64,000 nt of DNA from Pholis gunnellus (GCA_910591455.2 OU342804.1:4081202-4145201), one strand, 5' to 3'. Shown: positions 1-59,498, numbered from the stretch's first letter. Made by a program: numbers and translations. The notes: a model not told the origin generated them from the sequence alone.

Positions 1-480
1 CTGTTAAAATCCTTCTCCTAATTCAACCAGGCACCATCACATCTTAAGGAGCTTATAATAACATATTACCCAACTAGAGAGCTGCGCTCCCTGAATTCAG
101 GGTTCCTAGAGTCTTAAAAAGTGGGATGGGAGCCAATCAAGCTCCTCTTCTGTGGAACAACATTCCCGTTTCAATCCGGGGGGCAGACACACTCAACACA
201 GTTAAGAGTAGGCTTGAAACTTTACTTGTTGATGGTGCTTGTAGTTAGGGCTGGCTCAGGTCTATAGTTAGGGTTGGATCATGTTTGCCTTGGACCAGCC
301 CCTAGAGATGCTGCTATAGTTATAGTTAGGATTTTATTGTCATACTTCTGCATTTACCCATCCCTTGCTCATTGGGAGCAGTGGGCTGCTGAGAAGCGCC
401 CGGGGAGCAGAGTCTTGCTCAGGGTCACTTCGGCACAGGACAACCCTCTCTACCCATTGAGCACACAGCTGCCCCTATAG
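1..480 (+). mobile_element. 3' end of a non-LTR retrotransposon (L2/Rex1-like), truncated by the window edge
   Basis: Translating from about position 111 in the + frame gives a decayed reverse-transcriptase C-terminal tail. It contains APLLWNNIPVSIRGAD, then LNTVKSRLETLLVDGACS and a stop near 235. The pattern 'AP.LWN.LP..IR..D....FK..LKT.L' is the usual end of L2/Rex1-type ORF2 proteins in fish. The rest, with repeated 'tatagttaggg' motifs up to about 480, would be the 3' UTR. The 5' part lies outside the window. It is a dead fragment and the exact clade is uncertain. Confidence 0.65.
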
Positions 481-3308
481 GCCTAGACTTCCTAGGCAAA
501 TCTCCTCGTCGAGCTCAAGCGCCAAATAATTTCTCTGTAACTCATTAACGTGTCATCTGTCATAATAAATGTTAACTACTAATCATTCACTTGTCTCTCC
601 TGATTGAAATACCGTTGGTACAAATCCTTTTCCTGTGTTGGCCAATTGGATTCAAATCACAGACTTCACCTTTAATGTTAATTGATAATGAATAATATGG
701 GATTACTTATTACAATTAGTATTACTATTCCTCATGGAATGGGTTGATGTCATGAAAAATAAAACAAATGGCACATGCAGTGGCAGGATGCACACGCAGG
801 TCCACATGCACATCTGTGTGTGAGGGGCAAGCACCCGCATGGCTGAGTTGTACTAATCACACACATACGCACATACACACACACACACATGACACTTTAA
901 GTCCTCTGTATCTCTTTCTACCCTCCTTAGTGCACACAGACGCACGTACACAGGCACGCCTGTGTGTATTAGGATTCCCGCCACTACGCATTGATAGGGC
1001 GGGAGTGAAATGCTACAACGTACCCGATTGGTGCGGATAATTGTTACTGACAGAATTGTAACACTTGCTTTGAACACAATTACTTAAATACAAGTATATA
1101 TACTACACTGTAAGTAGACTGTAGATCTAACTATCTTTCCATCCATATCATGGTGGATAGTTATCTATACAGGTATTTTCCCCTCCATCCATCTATTGGT
1201 CTCAAATTTACATGAATATTGACAAGAGACTATGCGTCAAACACACATACACGCATACACATCCTGCCCATCAGGACTAACTAATCCTCTGATTAAAGAA
1301 CAACCCGGCTCTACCACTGAGCCACAGTCGCCCAATATATATATATATATATATAATAAATGAATATTTGGTGGTTATGATCAGGACGGATGTTGGTTAA
1401 AGAAATGTACTCAGCAAAAGTGGAAATTTGTATTAATATTTAGTGCTTATAACAAGTTTTTTGTTTAATCTGACTTTACACAAAAAACTACAATGCATCT
1501 AAATCAACGTTGTTGCTAATCATTAACATATCCCCCTAGCATTTAGTATACAGATTAATACATTAATACAACAGTGGCATTGTGTAAATAGACAATGAAA
1601 CTGAATATGATGTTGACTGATAAAAAGATTTAACTGAAATAATATTCTTATGGCAGTACAAACGACACCAGCACAACATTTTAAATTAAAGGATGCAAAA
1701 GATTATAAACATAATCGTAACTAATGTAAAATTGATCAAAAATGTAGGAATCTGAGTTATTTTGCAATAGAATGCAAGGCATGACATTGTTCTGAATGGC
1801 TCATAAGTCTTTATTGACACAACACAAACACTCCAGCTAGCAAAACAGAGCAGAGCTTTTATCAAAGATGCACCACAGGATGCACATCCTGGACTGAGGA
1901 GCTGAGTCACGGTGGATTATTTACGCAGGCCTGCGACATCAACACAAACCAAACAATCCCTCATAACTCCTTAGAGCAACACACGCCATGTTTACATCTG
2001 AACAAAGTGGCATATTGTGTTCAATTTCCAAAGCTGACTAAGTGATGGGTGCGGACCGCCGCATATTGAAACTTCTTAAGCAGTGAATAAGCCATTGATT
2101 AAAGATTCAGTTTCTGCTTGGTAGCTATAAGTCATCTTTATTAATTGCCATTTTATGATGTAGATGTTGATGTCCAATAGTAATTGAAAGCACAACAGCG
2201 TGAACTTTGTGATTGGAGGATATAGTGTCTCTTTGCATGGCTACATGCACAGATTCTCTTTTAGACTGGGGGGGATGGGCCCCTGCACACAAAAGCCCCT
2301 TTTCCAACCCAAGATATCTGTGGACACACAACTTATTCAGGTGTTATGAGGGCTTCTTCTCCACCTCATTGAGCCGATCATGGTTTTGAGCAGAACTTTT
2401 GGACTCTTTGACTCACCGACAGGAGATGTTTCATCTCAGAGACTCTGACTCACCCCGTGCCCGATAGGACCATTTAGTAATTCATCCATGTCTTCCCGGT
2501 GCAGTGATTTTGTCCTCAAAATTAAATAAGATAAATGTAAAATAGAATGCATTGAGAGTGCAAACCTCTTCCTGTACATTATTTGCATGATACAACAGTG
2601 GTTAGAGTGCATCAGCATCCACAGGGGTCAAGATGCTATCGTGATGTCAGGCTTTTTGGGGCTGGATCTGAACCTTGCTGATCAGGTTGTGAGTCAGTAG
2701 TGAAGTTAAATGTGATACCAGAGCCCACGGCTTTCAATATTCTGAAGCGGTGACGTTCAAAGCACTTGGCTGGAACCAACAGGTGGTATGAAACTACCTT
2801 TGGGGGGGATGGAGTAGCAAAATGTGGAACCCTGTCTGATTCTGGGAGAGATGAAACACTGACGGAAGTATGCAATGTAACAGCTACCCCTGATGGATAC
2901 TGATGGCACAGGAGAATGCAATTAACATCCCATGTACTGCTACTACTTCTTTTAACCGTGCCCCTGATCTCTACCCAACCCTAACCAAGTACTTTTTGTA
3001 ACCTGTTGACAGATCCACCAACGTATCCTCATACGGTTCGTATGATATCTTACGAATCTCATTTTTCGTGCGTTTTCTTAAGAATGCAAGCAGCAAATGC
3101 CAGTTTCTGATCGTCACAGTCTTTGCAAAGTAAACTTTTTATTTGTTTTTTTGTTGATGGAAGTGATGACGTGATATTTGCTGAGCAAACAAAAATACCA
3201 GTACAACGTTTAAACTATGTGTGTGCACTGTCAGGCATTTATTTTATATGTAAATGAGAACCACCCGGAAAATATCTAGAGTGGGAACTGCCTTTCACAC
3301 ACTCTATT

Positions 3309-3310
<2 letters not shown>
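481..3310. other. Upstream non-coding region of the mucin gene
   Basis: I see no supportable gene here. The stretch holds a short CA-rich patch (about 858-890), the tRNA-like end of a dispersed repeat (1262-1336) followed by a short TA run (1337-1354), and otherwise AT-rich DNA. Short reading frames (for example 768-1040 or 2636-2875) lack recognisable domains and are not supported by splice context. Promoter-distal regulatory DNA of the mucin may lie here, but I cannot point to specific sites. Confidence 0.6.
1262..1336 (-). repeat. Fragment of tRNA-headed dispersed repeat (copy 1)
   Basis: This is the 'cctctgatt...ctctaccactgagccacagtcgccc' end of the short repeat that recurs at 9623-9866, 20226-20516, 38870-39015, 39715-39863 and 56728-57050. 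Read on the minus strand it begins GGGCGACTGTGGCTCAGTGG, which resembles a tRNA 5' half with an A box. Only the head and a few adjacent bases remain. Confidence 0.6.

Positions 3311-3366
<56 letters not shown>
3311..3366. repeat. (TC)n microsatellite just upstream of the TATA box
   Basis: An uninterrupted run of CT dinucleotides of about 55 bp ends roughly ten bases before the TATA box at 3377. On the other strand it is (GA)n, the class of polypurine tract bound by GAGA-type factors and able to form H-DNA. Its position directly upstream of the core promoter makes a length effect on expression plausible, but that is inference. Confidence 0.9.
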
Positions 3367-3368
<2 letters not shown>

Positions 3369-3376
3369 GTACTGGT

Positions 3377-3383
3377 TATAAAG
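3377..3383 (+). promoter_or_regulatory. TATA box of the mucin gene
   Basis: TATAAAG sits 42 bases before the chosen ATG (3419). With the usual 25-30 bp spacing, transcription would start near 3405-3410, leaving a 5' UTR of only about 10-15 bases. This placement argues against the in-frame upstream ATGs at 3254 and 3385, which would fall before or at the TATA box. Confidence 0.6.
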
Positions 3384-3418
3384 GGATGTGTCCTCCAGGT
3401 GAGTCCTCAGAACCAAAC

Positions 3419-48620
<45,202 letters not shown>

Positions 48621-48798
48621 GCAGACTGCTTCACACTGGACTGAAACCTAGAAACACATTGCGAGACTTAACCTCTGACCTATTCTTTTCAGGTTTTAGT
48701 ATTTATAGTTAAACATATATATATAGCTCTTTTTTCTGTGTCACCACATTCTACTCCATGTCCACTTTCTTCTTTTTAGGATTTCATGGATAATCATT

Positions 48799-48804
48799 AA
48801 TAAA
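48799..48804 (+). terminator. Mucin polyadenylation signal AATAAA
   Basis: Canonical AATAAA 179 bases after the TGA stop, followed by a T/GT-rich stretch ('atgaacactggtattgtcatg') about 20-35 bases downstream. Cleavage near 48820-48830 gives a 3' UTR of about 200 bases. Confidence 0.75.
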
Positions 48805-48830
48805 ATAACATTTCTGCAATATGAACACTG

Positions 48831-51800
48831 GTATTGTCATGCTTATTGGAGCCTGGGAATGATTCATGTTCACTAAACATGTTTCTTTCAAATTGCGAGA
48901 GAAAAGACAATATAAACAAAACAACAAGAGGACGACAAGGACAGGGAGTACAGGCCAGTTAACAACATTCAGTCAGTGGACGAGCGAACAGAGGTGTGTG
49001 TGTGTGAGTGTGTGAAAGAGAGCTATGTGAAATTATAGGAAAGGAAATAAGAAAGGAAATAAATAAAAAAGCAAAAAACAAAAGTCATAAAATAACATCA
49101 ATAAACATGTGCACTTAATCTTATACTACTAATAATACTACAACAGTAACAATAATAAAACCGTCCGAAGCACGACCGAGGCACCGTCAAGGAGCTCCAG
49201 ACCAGGTCAGCAGGATCAACTTGAAGTTATTGACAAGACCCTTAAGGGGGGGACTTGTTTTTTTGGGGGGACCCTCAAAAACCCGTTGCACCCGAGAGCG
49301 CCCAAATGGTCTCCCGTTCTGTTACGAGGCTCTGTTCCAAATGTCATAGAATGGACTTTTCATACAAAAATATTATTAATGCTTCATACATGCTATATAC
49401 CAAATTAACGAAGAGATTCTGTTCAACCCGATCCTGCAAGCCAGTGTACACACTCCAAACACAATTCTACACAAACTCAAATAAACAACTAAAAGAATGT
49501 CCACAATATCACTCTTTTTTTGCCATGGCTGAGCCGACCACACACTCCAGTAGGCGCTAATAAGAAGAAGCTAAATGCTAACACGGAAAACGGAAATAGC
49601 AGAAAACACGCCAATAACACACTGAATCCAAAGATATCTTCAGTATTTCTCTAAGTGAAACCACCACAGAGCTGTGAGCAAACAAGCACCAGAACAACAC
49701 ACCGCTTCACCGCTAATATTTCATAAACTCCTTACCTTTGTGCTGTTTTGATGTAAACAAAGGCATATTTCCCCGGGTCCTACTGTTCTATCAACATCCT
49801 GTGACGGCTCTGAACTGTTTCCTAAAAACATTGGGATCAATCTAACCTTAGGGTAACTAACTTTTGACCTATTTCAGTTTTGGCCAATGGGTTTGACCCA
49901 TGGGGGCGGATCACGGTTTTCGATTATTTTATTGGCTTAAAATTCTGTCAAACAACTCGAAGATCGCATCATACACTCCTCAGACTCTTCCGGTTTTATG
50001 TCACATGCGCAAATTGGCCAATCACAGGCTTTAGTAAGGTTCAAATACATCACGTAAAACTCATATTCTGACGAAAATGAGCCATATTTTACAGGTTTTT
50101 ATATAGCCAAAGCTTTCAAAATGATACCAAACTGCTGTATTAGATAGATTGAACACTATTAGTGATAAAAGAAGTGAAATATAGAGTTATATAATATATA
50201 AAAGTACAATAAAACAACTATATCGGCTGCTTCCAAAATCAGAATTGACGTTGGCTGACCAAAGCTGACATGTACACCGGCATTGATTTCTCAGGCATAC
50301 TTCACTCTATCAAAGCCAATCCTTTTTTTAAAAGGACAAAAGACATGTTGTGATATGATTTGGGAGAGTTTAGGCCTGGCTGTGCATCATTTAAAATCAA
50401 TAAAAGTGCTTTTTAGGCACAAAAAAAAAGAAAAACCTGAAAATTCTCAATTTGAGCTGTGTGTAACATTCAGCATTTACCAGTAACATATAAAATGATA
50501 TGTACACATATTAACAAAGCTCACATTTATTTGTGTTATTATGCCATTTCAATTATTCAAATAGACTTTGTAGTTAGCGAGATAAGCCCCTTTGCGTAAG
50601 GGTAGGACATTTTCGAGCACAGGGCTAAAAATAGGCCTAGGGTTCAATTCATTTTGCTGGAATGCTTATTGGCTCTTAATTTCGTGAGACAGAAAACTCG
50701 CTGGCTTCTCAACATGCTTGTAAAGAAATCTGCACCATCATAAAAGCAACTTTTCAGTCTCTTGAGAGTAAATTGTAACTCATCTGGAGATTTTGCCTTT
50801 CTGTATCTAATTCAAGGGATTGAAACACTGACAGCTTCCTGTCCAAATATTGTAATTTTCACTTTCAGTGTTTTACAGAAAATGAACCAAAGATTCAGAA
50901 AATGTCTTTATTCTCCAGCTATAAGTGGGGAAACTACAGGAGACGAGAGTACAGAGAGAAAAGTCAACAGAGGTGGGACAGATGTTTATATTTCAGCAGT
51001 ATCACAAACCACAGCAACCATACAAAACATGACTAATCGTTTGCTTTAAGGATATTAGAATATAATATAAGATGTGGTTCCTCAGTCCATGATGCTTCCT
51101 GCTGATTCACTACAGGAGACACAATCCGACTGTGTGTGAACACATTTCCAGGTCAGAGGAATGGGAGACGTGCACCCCTGGACACACATTCACATGTAGG
51201 AACCATAAAGTCTCCAACATGAAAGCACTCAGGGAATACAATTCATAAAGACATGAAATGATCTAAAAGCACATAGATCAACTTAACATAAGAGATATAA
51301 TGTGATATATTTTCATGCTTTCTATCTGACGACGTTTTTAAGGATTGAACACAGTTCTCATATTATTATTACAGATATTTGCACTGACAGTGTCAGTTAT
51401 GGGATAGTATTCATTAAATGTTTTCTCAATTATTTACACCCTAATACTGGTACTTGAGCCACATCTACCACAACATGTAACTCATCTACCAAACCACTGA
51501 ACCAATTCTGCTAAAAAATACAAGAACATTTACTGCTTCTCGTGAAGATTGTAGTTCTAAAATACGGACGGACCAATACACAACACTTTTGGGGGTTCAA
51601 GCCTCAAAGATGTACAAAACCCTATTGTTTACTAGGGTTCAACCGCCAAGTTTGGTTATTAATATTATTAGTTGTCTGCTGCAGAGGCTCAAATTCCCAT
51701 GTAATGGAATGAGTTAGAAACATGACACTTGACCCAATAACTGGAAATAATGTGCAAGTGCTTCCCAAGAAATGTCTCCAATCGGCCACATGGTGGCGTT

Positions 51801-53890
51801 TTAGTTAGTGCCCTAAAACTTCATTTTGGAAAGGCCTCACTCGGAAGTCTGATTGATTGGACTGAAATTTGGCACACATATCCAGCTCAATGTGCGCTAC
51901 ATAAAAACCCAGGAACCAATAAAGTCCGTCTGATTTTTTTTTGTCCTTTTTTATTTAAAGCACATTTTGGCATCTTCTCCTAAACCTTAGTTACAACCAA
52001 GCTAACCACACAAATCAGACTTTAAATCAGAAATAGTTTGTGAACCATTACAAAACTCGCAGGACGTGTTTCCATGTGTAAGGGCCTCGCACAAATTTGG
52101 TCGTGAATGAATGAGTTCGTCCAAACATCTCCGAACTTGATGGACGTTGAACGTGTCTGTGTTGGCTTTAACCCAAGAACCGCTGTTATTAGTTCTGTGT
52201 GTAGAACATTTCACACATCCAACGTTGTGTTTGAAGGATGTAAAAAATATTTTGTTTATATAACAGTATGTTTGTGTTTATATATTTGAGTATAAAAGCA
52301 TTACACAAAAATATTTAACAAGACTACTGTACATACGTAAACAGCGTATCACTGAACATGAAAGAGGTGTCCCATGAGCTCCCCAGTGTTCAATTGGTTC
52401 TTAGAACTGTCTATTCATTTGATAGTGTGTGTGACTTTTGAACACAAAATACCATATTGTAATGATATAGTGTTGTTTTCATGCAGGATATTTGTGGAGT
52501 TTTAAGAATGCTTTCAGAAAATCTGGGCAAACAATTGAGAACAAAAAAGCAGGTTTTATATTAACTTCTTCATGTCAGCCTATAGACGCCCTACTGTGGA
52601 GCAGTAGACCGTGGTGCATTGTGGGATACACTGAACTCTGAGGTGGCAGGTGTGTTGGTTCATCTGTCTGAACATCATTCAATGTGGAGTTTAATGACGT
52701 CTTGTAAAATGTGCAGTAGTGATGTTTTCATCTAGCGCTGGGCAGGAAACTGTTTCTTTACCAAGATAACTCAGTGACCCTGCTCCTGGGAACAACAACA
52801 ACTTATACAAAAACATTAAATGACAAGATATTCTATCTAAAAGTGTTATATATAAAAACATCACGTGACTGTTAGCTGTGGTGTTACATGGAGTGTGACG
52901 GTTGTGTGATGACGTGTCAGCAGTCCAATGGTACCCTGACACATAAACCTCACACAATATTACAGTTTAGTAAAGTCCGGTCTCGTGTTCCAACAGCAGA
53001 TACAATTCAACCAGTTAGGACTCGTCAGTGGAGACTGATCCAAGGTCAGCTGCAGGTGGTCAGACGTCTGTTGATTTGCAACGTTTAAGGTCCCTGAAAT
53101 AAAGAACAAAAACACACAGATTATAGAGCAATGAGAAAGATTGTGGAGCCACACTGGTGTCACTGTGATGGTCAAACTGTCAGGTGGGTTCGGATGATCT
53201 ACGGATAATTAAGAAAGTCTCTGATTTCCAAACATGTCAGGAACACCAATGTCCTTTGGAAAAGATTTAGTTTACCGTTAAAGTAATGCCATTAACAAAA
53301 TACATTTTAAGACATGAACTATGTTCAATAGTATGCCGTTGTTGTCTCGCTAACATGCTCACTTTCATTCTGCTATAATGCTGTTGTTGCTAACATTTGC
53401 CTATTAGCACTAAACACAAAGATTGGCAAAAGTAGAGAGAAGTATCGGCGACATGAAAATGTTGACCTGATGATAGCGCGAGATAAAAAGGTCAGAGGAT
53501 CACCAAAGTGATCACAATGAATCCTGAGTGGAACATGAACGTCTGAACCACATTTCATCACAATCAAATCAAATAGCTGTTGAGATATTTCAGTGTGGAC
53601 CAAAGTGGAAGACAGACAGAGACTGACAGAAAGACATTACCATCCAAAGAGCTGCTTACATGACTGACAATCACAGCATTCATTTATGTTTGATCAAAAA
53701 AGATTCCGGTCCAAACTATAGCATTAACCTCCACCACATCCCTGCTCTCTGTCCACGGTCTACACTTTCTGTCAGCTGTCGATGACATCATACAGCTTTA
53801 GGAGATGTTGTGACCCTGTTCCCACAGCGTGGTTGTGTATTTTCAGAGCTTCAGCTTCATGTGTGGACCTTGTCCTGGGGTGCTGCCGAC
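48831..53890. other. Convergent intergenic region and anoctamin 3' UTR
   Basis: No supportable protein gene. On the minus strand, AATAAA occurs at 51955-51950 and 50912-50907. Either could end the anoctamin transcript, which would give a long 3' UTR of about 2-3 kb. A stretch at 51775-51925 carries 'ccacatggtggcg...' and 'ttggactgaaatttggcacacat' phrases, which look like an old repeat. GC-rich patches at 49250-49330 and 49770-49920 are unclassified. Confidence 0.5.
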
Positions 53891-56800
53891 TTACTTTAGC
53901 TCCTGCTGCAGCCGATCCAGTTTGTCGACCAGCCGATTGTTCTTCACCTGAATGGGATTGTTGGGGACGAACCAGGCCGCTATAAACTTGCACACCACCA
54001 CAACATGCTGCAGAAAAACACACGACACACACACACACAGACACTATTTTAATGCCATCTTCAGTTCAAGTGGACAACACTGCCTTAGCAAAATCTGGAG
54101 TACAAACCTCAAACAAGATGACGAAGGCAAAGCGCACAGCCAGAACCAACCAGAACTGAGAAGTCAGAGTGTAGTCCTCATCACTCCTGTAGTCTCTGTA
54201 GCTGTACGCACACAGACAGGTTGTCCTGTTAACCAGATATGTGACCCATTCTTCTGTTATGTTTGGACAGAGCAGAGTAACACGAAGGGCTTCTCACCTG
54301 CACTGTGTGACGTTGAAGCCGTCGTCTGTGATCATCTGCTTTGGAAGAAAGTCGCTGCTAACTGCCATGTGTGACACAACAGCCGTGGACAACGTGTCAT
54401 TGATGTAGCCCTGCATGCAGCTGCAACAAGAACACAAGCCACTCGTGATGAGACACGACACAGTGAGCTGAGTGTGTTATCAGGTGATTCTTCCAGCTGT
54501 AATATGACTGACTGTGTGTGAGTGCTTCCATTAGCACAGGGGCCATAGCGGTAACGATAGACGAGGCGGGGAATGAAGTCTGATGAGACCCCGATGACCA
54601 GACCGTTAGCGATCACCGCTAACACACCGATGGCCTCCAACACCTTCGTCCACACGCCTGTACACAGGAGACAGTACAGTTACACACGTACACAGGAGAC
54701 AGTACAGTTACACACATACACCAGTACACCAGTACACAGGAGACAGTACAGTTACACCAGTACACCAGTACACCAGTACACAGGAGACAGTACAGTTACA
54801 CACATACACCAGTACACAGGAGACGGTACTGTTCCAATCACTTTGTGGTAACGGGATCTCAGGTGAAAAAAGACATTAAGATCCTCTCATGTTCTAGAAA
54901 GGAAACTGTCTAACTTTGTATTTTCACAGAGAACACTGGCAGTCATCTAAATATGTTGTGTATAATATATTGTGAATTTTGTGAGTGGTGAAAAAAGTGT
55001 CTTTATGTTGAGACCGTTCAGGAGTTCTGAACAAAACTAGTGTTTATAAATAGTAACATGCTGGCATTTTTACTATCACATGTCGAAGTCATTTCAATCT
55101 GTAGCCTTGCTGACAAACAGGACAAACCGTATCAATTAACCGTTATTATCTTCACACTGCCTGATAAAGAGTTTTTATTTGTTATATTTATCAAATGTTT
55201 CATTAGATATTATTGTAGCACTTTTGGACCTGTTGAAGGATTTCTGTGGAATGCTCTTATGTCGATGTTGAGTTCTGCTCTTTTCACCGACTCAGACTTT
55301 TGAAAGCCACTGTTCTCATGTGTTATTGAAATGATTCAGTTATGCAAAATGTATGCTGTAGCAGCCCACTCTACATAGAATATATTGACAGACACACAGC
55401 TCACCGATGTCGTTGGTCTTCCTAGGAACAAGCCGCCGTTCCAGGCGGACCATCTTGATGGCGTCCAGGCGGATCTCAAAGATGTTGTTGATGAGAGCCA
55501 GCAGGGGGGCGAGGGGGAACGCTGCCACAAATATGGTGGTGAAACTGAACTGGACCACTAGAGGGGATGCACAGTGATTTAGTAACATGGAAAAGTAATT
55601 ATTTAAGCACTTTCATTAAAAGATACAGCATTTAGGTTTGTGCAATAAGCTTTAGGAGTAAGTTTAACAAGTTATGAGAAATGTGAACTGAATTATGCTG
55701 TTGTTCCATAACAGCGTTATGCAGGATGGAAAACAGCAGTACCTGAACCTGACCTCACCCCAACCATGTGTACATCAGATCCCTGGAGTTTCTCCCTTGG
55801 ATTGATTTCACATACAAGGGAGACTAACATACTGGGGATGAAAGGCTGGGATTTCCCCCCCAACCCCTAAAGCCTTTTTTCTTTCACTAAGATATTCTAT
55901 TATTAGAGAAGTTTCATAATTACTCTTACTTGTGCCCGTGCACCATTGACCCTAACGCTGACATTTCTCAGTCGGGTACTATTGGGACTTTGTATCAGCA
56001 TACTATCTACCATTGAAAATTGCGTTGGTATTTTCAGGTGTGAGGTTTAGGGGGAGGCTGTGGACCTACCCATCTCCAAGAACTCATTGAACAGAGTGAA
56101 GGCGTCTGTGTCGGCCAGGTGGTAATTATACAGCCAGTCCCGAAGTTTGCAAGTGTCACACGGCTCAACATGTCCGTGATGGTCGCGGCAGGCCTTCCTG
56201 TAACAGTGACCACACTTCCTCTGCAGCTTCTTTGCAGTGCTTTTTCTCAGACGGTTCTTAAGCCAGCTGGAAAACACAACATTTCCACGTGAATGCAAAG
56301 TCTGACATTTCACTAACTCATCACTTACCTGCTGCCTTACAGGAGATGTTGGATGAAAACACGGCACACTTACGGCACAATGAACTCAAAGACGTTGTTG
56401 AGAGTCTGTTTGAGCAGCATGATGACGGCCATCTGGATGAAGAGGTCTGTCAAACAACCACTAGGATGGCACTATAACACACAGAGAACATATCGAAGGG
56501 TCAGTGCTGTGGTGCAGGCAAGCAGTATGAAAGACGAAACACTAAAGACGTCGCTCTACTCACCTCCTCCAGTCTCCATCCAGCGATACGCACATAATCC
56601 CCTGGATGGCCGTTTATCCTAGACAACAAAACATTAGCAATTAGCAATCTGCATGTTAACCCTCTGAACTGAAGGCTGGTGACAGTAACACTCTAGTTTT
56701 ACAATGGTACATGCTGGAGGAAAAAGATACTAATGGTAAATGGACTGTACTTTTATACCACTTTTCTATTCTTCCAACCACTCAAAGCGCTTCAACACTA

Positions 56801-59498
56801 CCTGTTATTCACCCGTTCACACCCATTCACACACTGATGACAGGAGCTACCATGCAAGGTGCCACCTGCCCATCAGGACTCCATCTAATCATTCACACAC
56901 CTCAGGAACAGCCTGCAGGAGCAATTTAGGGTGAAGTGTCTCGCCCAAGGACACATCAACATGGACTAGCAGAGCCGGGGATCGAACCGCCGATCCTCTG
57001 ATTGAAGGACGACCCCGGACTACAGCACCACACGACTAAAGAGGTAGAGCTACTTTAGAGTTCATTCTTTTTATGCTATTTTCTTGATTTTATTAATTGT
57101 ACCACTAATATTATCACTTGAAGCTTTGGCAATGTTGACATTCATGCAAAAAAAACTGTATTTGAGTTGACAGCTACAGACAGAGACACAGTTACGGACG
57201 GACACACTGATATGTAGATAAACTATAAGAGACACACTGAGAACAGACAGTACCTGCCCAGGAAGAAGGCCACATAGAAGAGTGAGGAGAAGAGAGTGAA
57301 GAACTGGAAGGTGAACATCTTGACTGTGAAGTTCCTCTCTGTGGCTGCAAATGAGTTGGTCTTCTCTGAAAACACACATATGGCAATGCATTCATGTACT
57401 GTGAGATATGTGACAAAATGTCTTTGAATATTTGGTCTCACAATATGAAGAATGTATTTAGATATTGTAACTAGAATTAACTGCTTTAAATCTATGGAGA
57501 AATGCATTTCTAGATATTTTATTGCATTTGTTTACGAGCAACAACACACTGAACAACGTTTCCTACTATGTTCTCACCTAGGTGACACAGCTTGAGGGAC
57601 ACCCACCTGTTTACCTACAGGTGAAGTTGAACGAGAGAGACGAACAGAAAGACAGGAGAGATGTGATAGTTATTACATTGTCGGCAGGTTGATCTTACTA
57701 AGAGCAGGAGGCTCACAAGCTTGTTCACAAATATCAGATGCCCTTCAGGAGCTTCAAGCAGAACAGTCTCCTTCGGTTTCCTCAGTGGTGGGATGATTGT
57801 TCTGTTAGTTTAAAAGACAGAGGAGGATCCCTCTATCAGGATGGACAGAAGTGACATTTATTGCACTTGTGGTCAGAGCAAGGGCGCCGAAAGTAGGGGG
57901 TAGGAAGTGAGGAAGGGGCCACTGGCCCAAATTGCCATCTCTAGTTGTATTTGTCCTTCCTCAGCTCCCTTCTGAGTTGACTTGTGTAAGTTATCAAGAC
58001 ACTTTGATCTAGAATCTGTTGTGCTCATATACAAGGCAGGATGGTAAAAGTCAAACCAGCTTCGAGTCTGATCTCTTAACAGCAGCATGTTCATGACAGC
58101 GCTGTATTTGACAGGAGGAGGTTTCACTTTGGCCCCATTCACTTCACTTCCAGCAGCCACACGAGCAATTAACCAACTGATGTTGACCATGTTTAGTCTG
58201 TGATTTAAGACCAACGGGACACTGAATTGTGATTCAAATCCTGGAGTAACATACTTGATGATGAGGTCATAGGACATCCTGTTGCTGTGAGTCCTTTATA
58301 TAACGTGAGGATGAACACAACGCTGAGTGTGCAGGACCTGGGCCCTGTACAACGAAGTGAGGGTATCTTGAGGAGTTGGAGACTTCAAGAATTTCTGACA
58401 CCAACAACATCACCCACTTGGTGAAAAGAACTTTAGACATGTTGACAAACTGTGGGCAGAATGGCTGCAAATGCACCACCACTGGAGTTGTTTGTATCTG
58501 GTTTTACTTCGTAAGGAACTGCTGCAAATATTAAACGCAACAAAATAAGCTAATTCAGGCTGCTTCTCTGGTGTGAATACAAGGTCAGCACCAGGAACAG
58601 CTTGGAATAATGTGTCGATGTGTTTTTTCTTCCCATATACAGACGTGTGAATGCAGCATGAGGATCAGGATACAGGTATACATACGTACCCGGGTCATGA
58701 TCTGAATGGTGAGATAGTGCAGCACAGCTCCAAGCATGATAGCCACAGTGTTGGCATGATCGCGGATAAACTCCCAGCTGCCTTCAGACATCAAGGGGGC
58801 GGCCACCACTCGAAACACCACCAGGGCTTGAGCGAGACCAATTATCAGCATCAGCTGGAACAAACAAACACACCAAATGTTGGTCGTTCTTTCTAATGCA
58901 CCGTCGTAGCAACCTTTTTACAATGAATGCAATCATGTCACCAAATCAGCAGGAAATAATGAGGATTGTTTGACTGACAATAATATGAAGTTACAGCTGT
59001 TGTTCCGCGAAAAATTAAACTGATCTTTTGGTTGTGAAACACTGTCATTTGGGCAGTTAGTGATCTGTGCAGGGAGATACATTTACTGGCAATGTTTTTC
59101 CCCTGAATCATGCCTATCAGGTAGCGCTTCAGCCCACACTGTATTCCACACCCACTAAACTCTTTAGGTATCAGACTACAGATAGAGAGTGTGTGTGTGT
59201 GTGTGTGTGTCTTACCATGAGAGTTACCAGAATGAGGACCAGGGTGCTGCGCAGGTAGGAGTGTCTGAAGTGTTTGGGTTTACAGTTTGGATCATTGACT
59301 ATTTCCAAAATCAGTTCCTCCTGTAAACACAGAGATTTAGCTCACACATTGAAGGGATATTACGAGGACCTTTGTGTCCTGGAATCGTACTTTAAAAAGA
59401 AGCTGTAACAGGAAAAAGAGCAGACTTTAAATGGAAAAGAACTTTGTGTCAAATTGAGCTCAGTGCAATGTAAACGTAAAGAAACATCACAAATGCAA

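Noticed and set aside
3254..3418. Upstream in-frame ATGs (3254, 3385) as the mucin start
   Set aside because: They would place a Ser/Leu microsatellite peptide before the signal peptide, and the TATA box at 3377 lies downstream of or at them. ATG 3419 directly opens a good signal peptide.
53640..54374. Plus-strand frames over the last anoctamin exons
   Set aside because: They are shadows of the minus-strand exons, which have conserved TMEM16 residues and consistent splice phases.
57873..58277. A 134-codon minus-strand frame in an anoctamin intron
   Set aside because: It has no recognisable domain, and anoctamin exons on both sides already join in phase without it.
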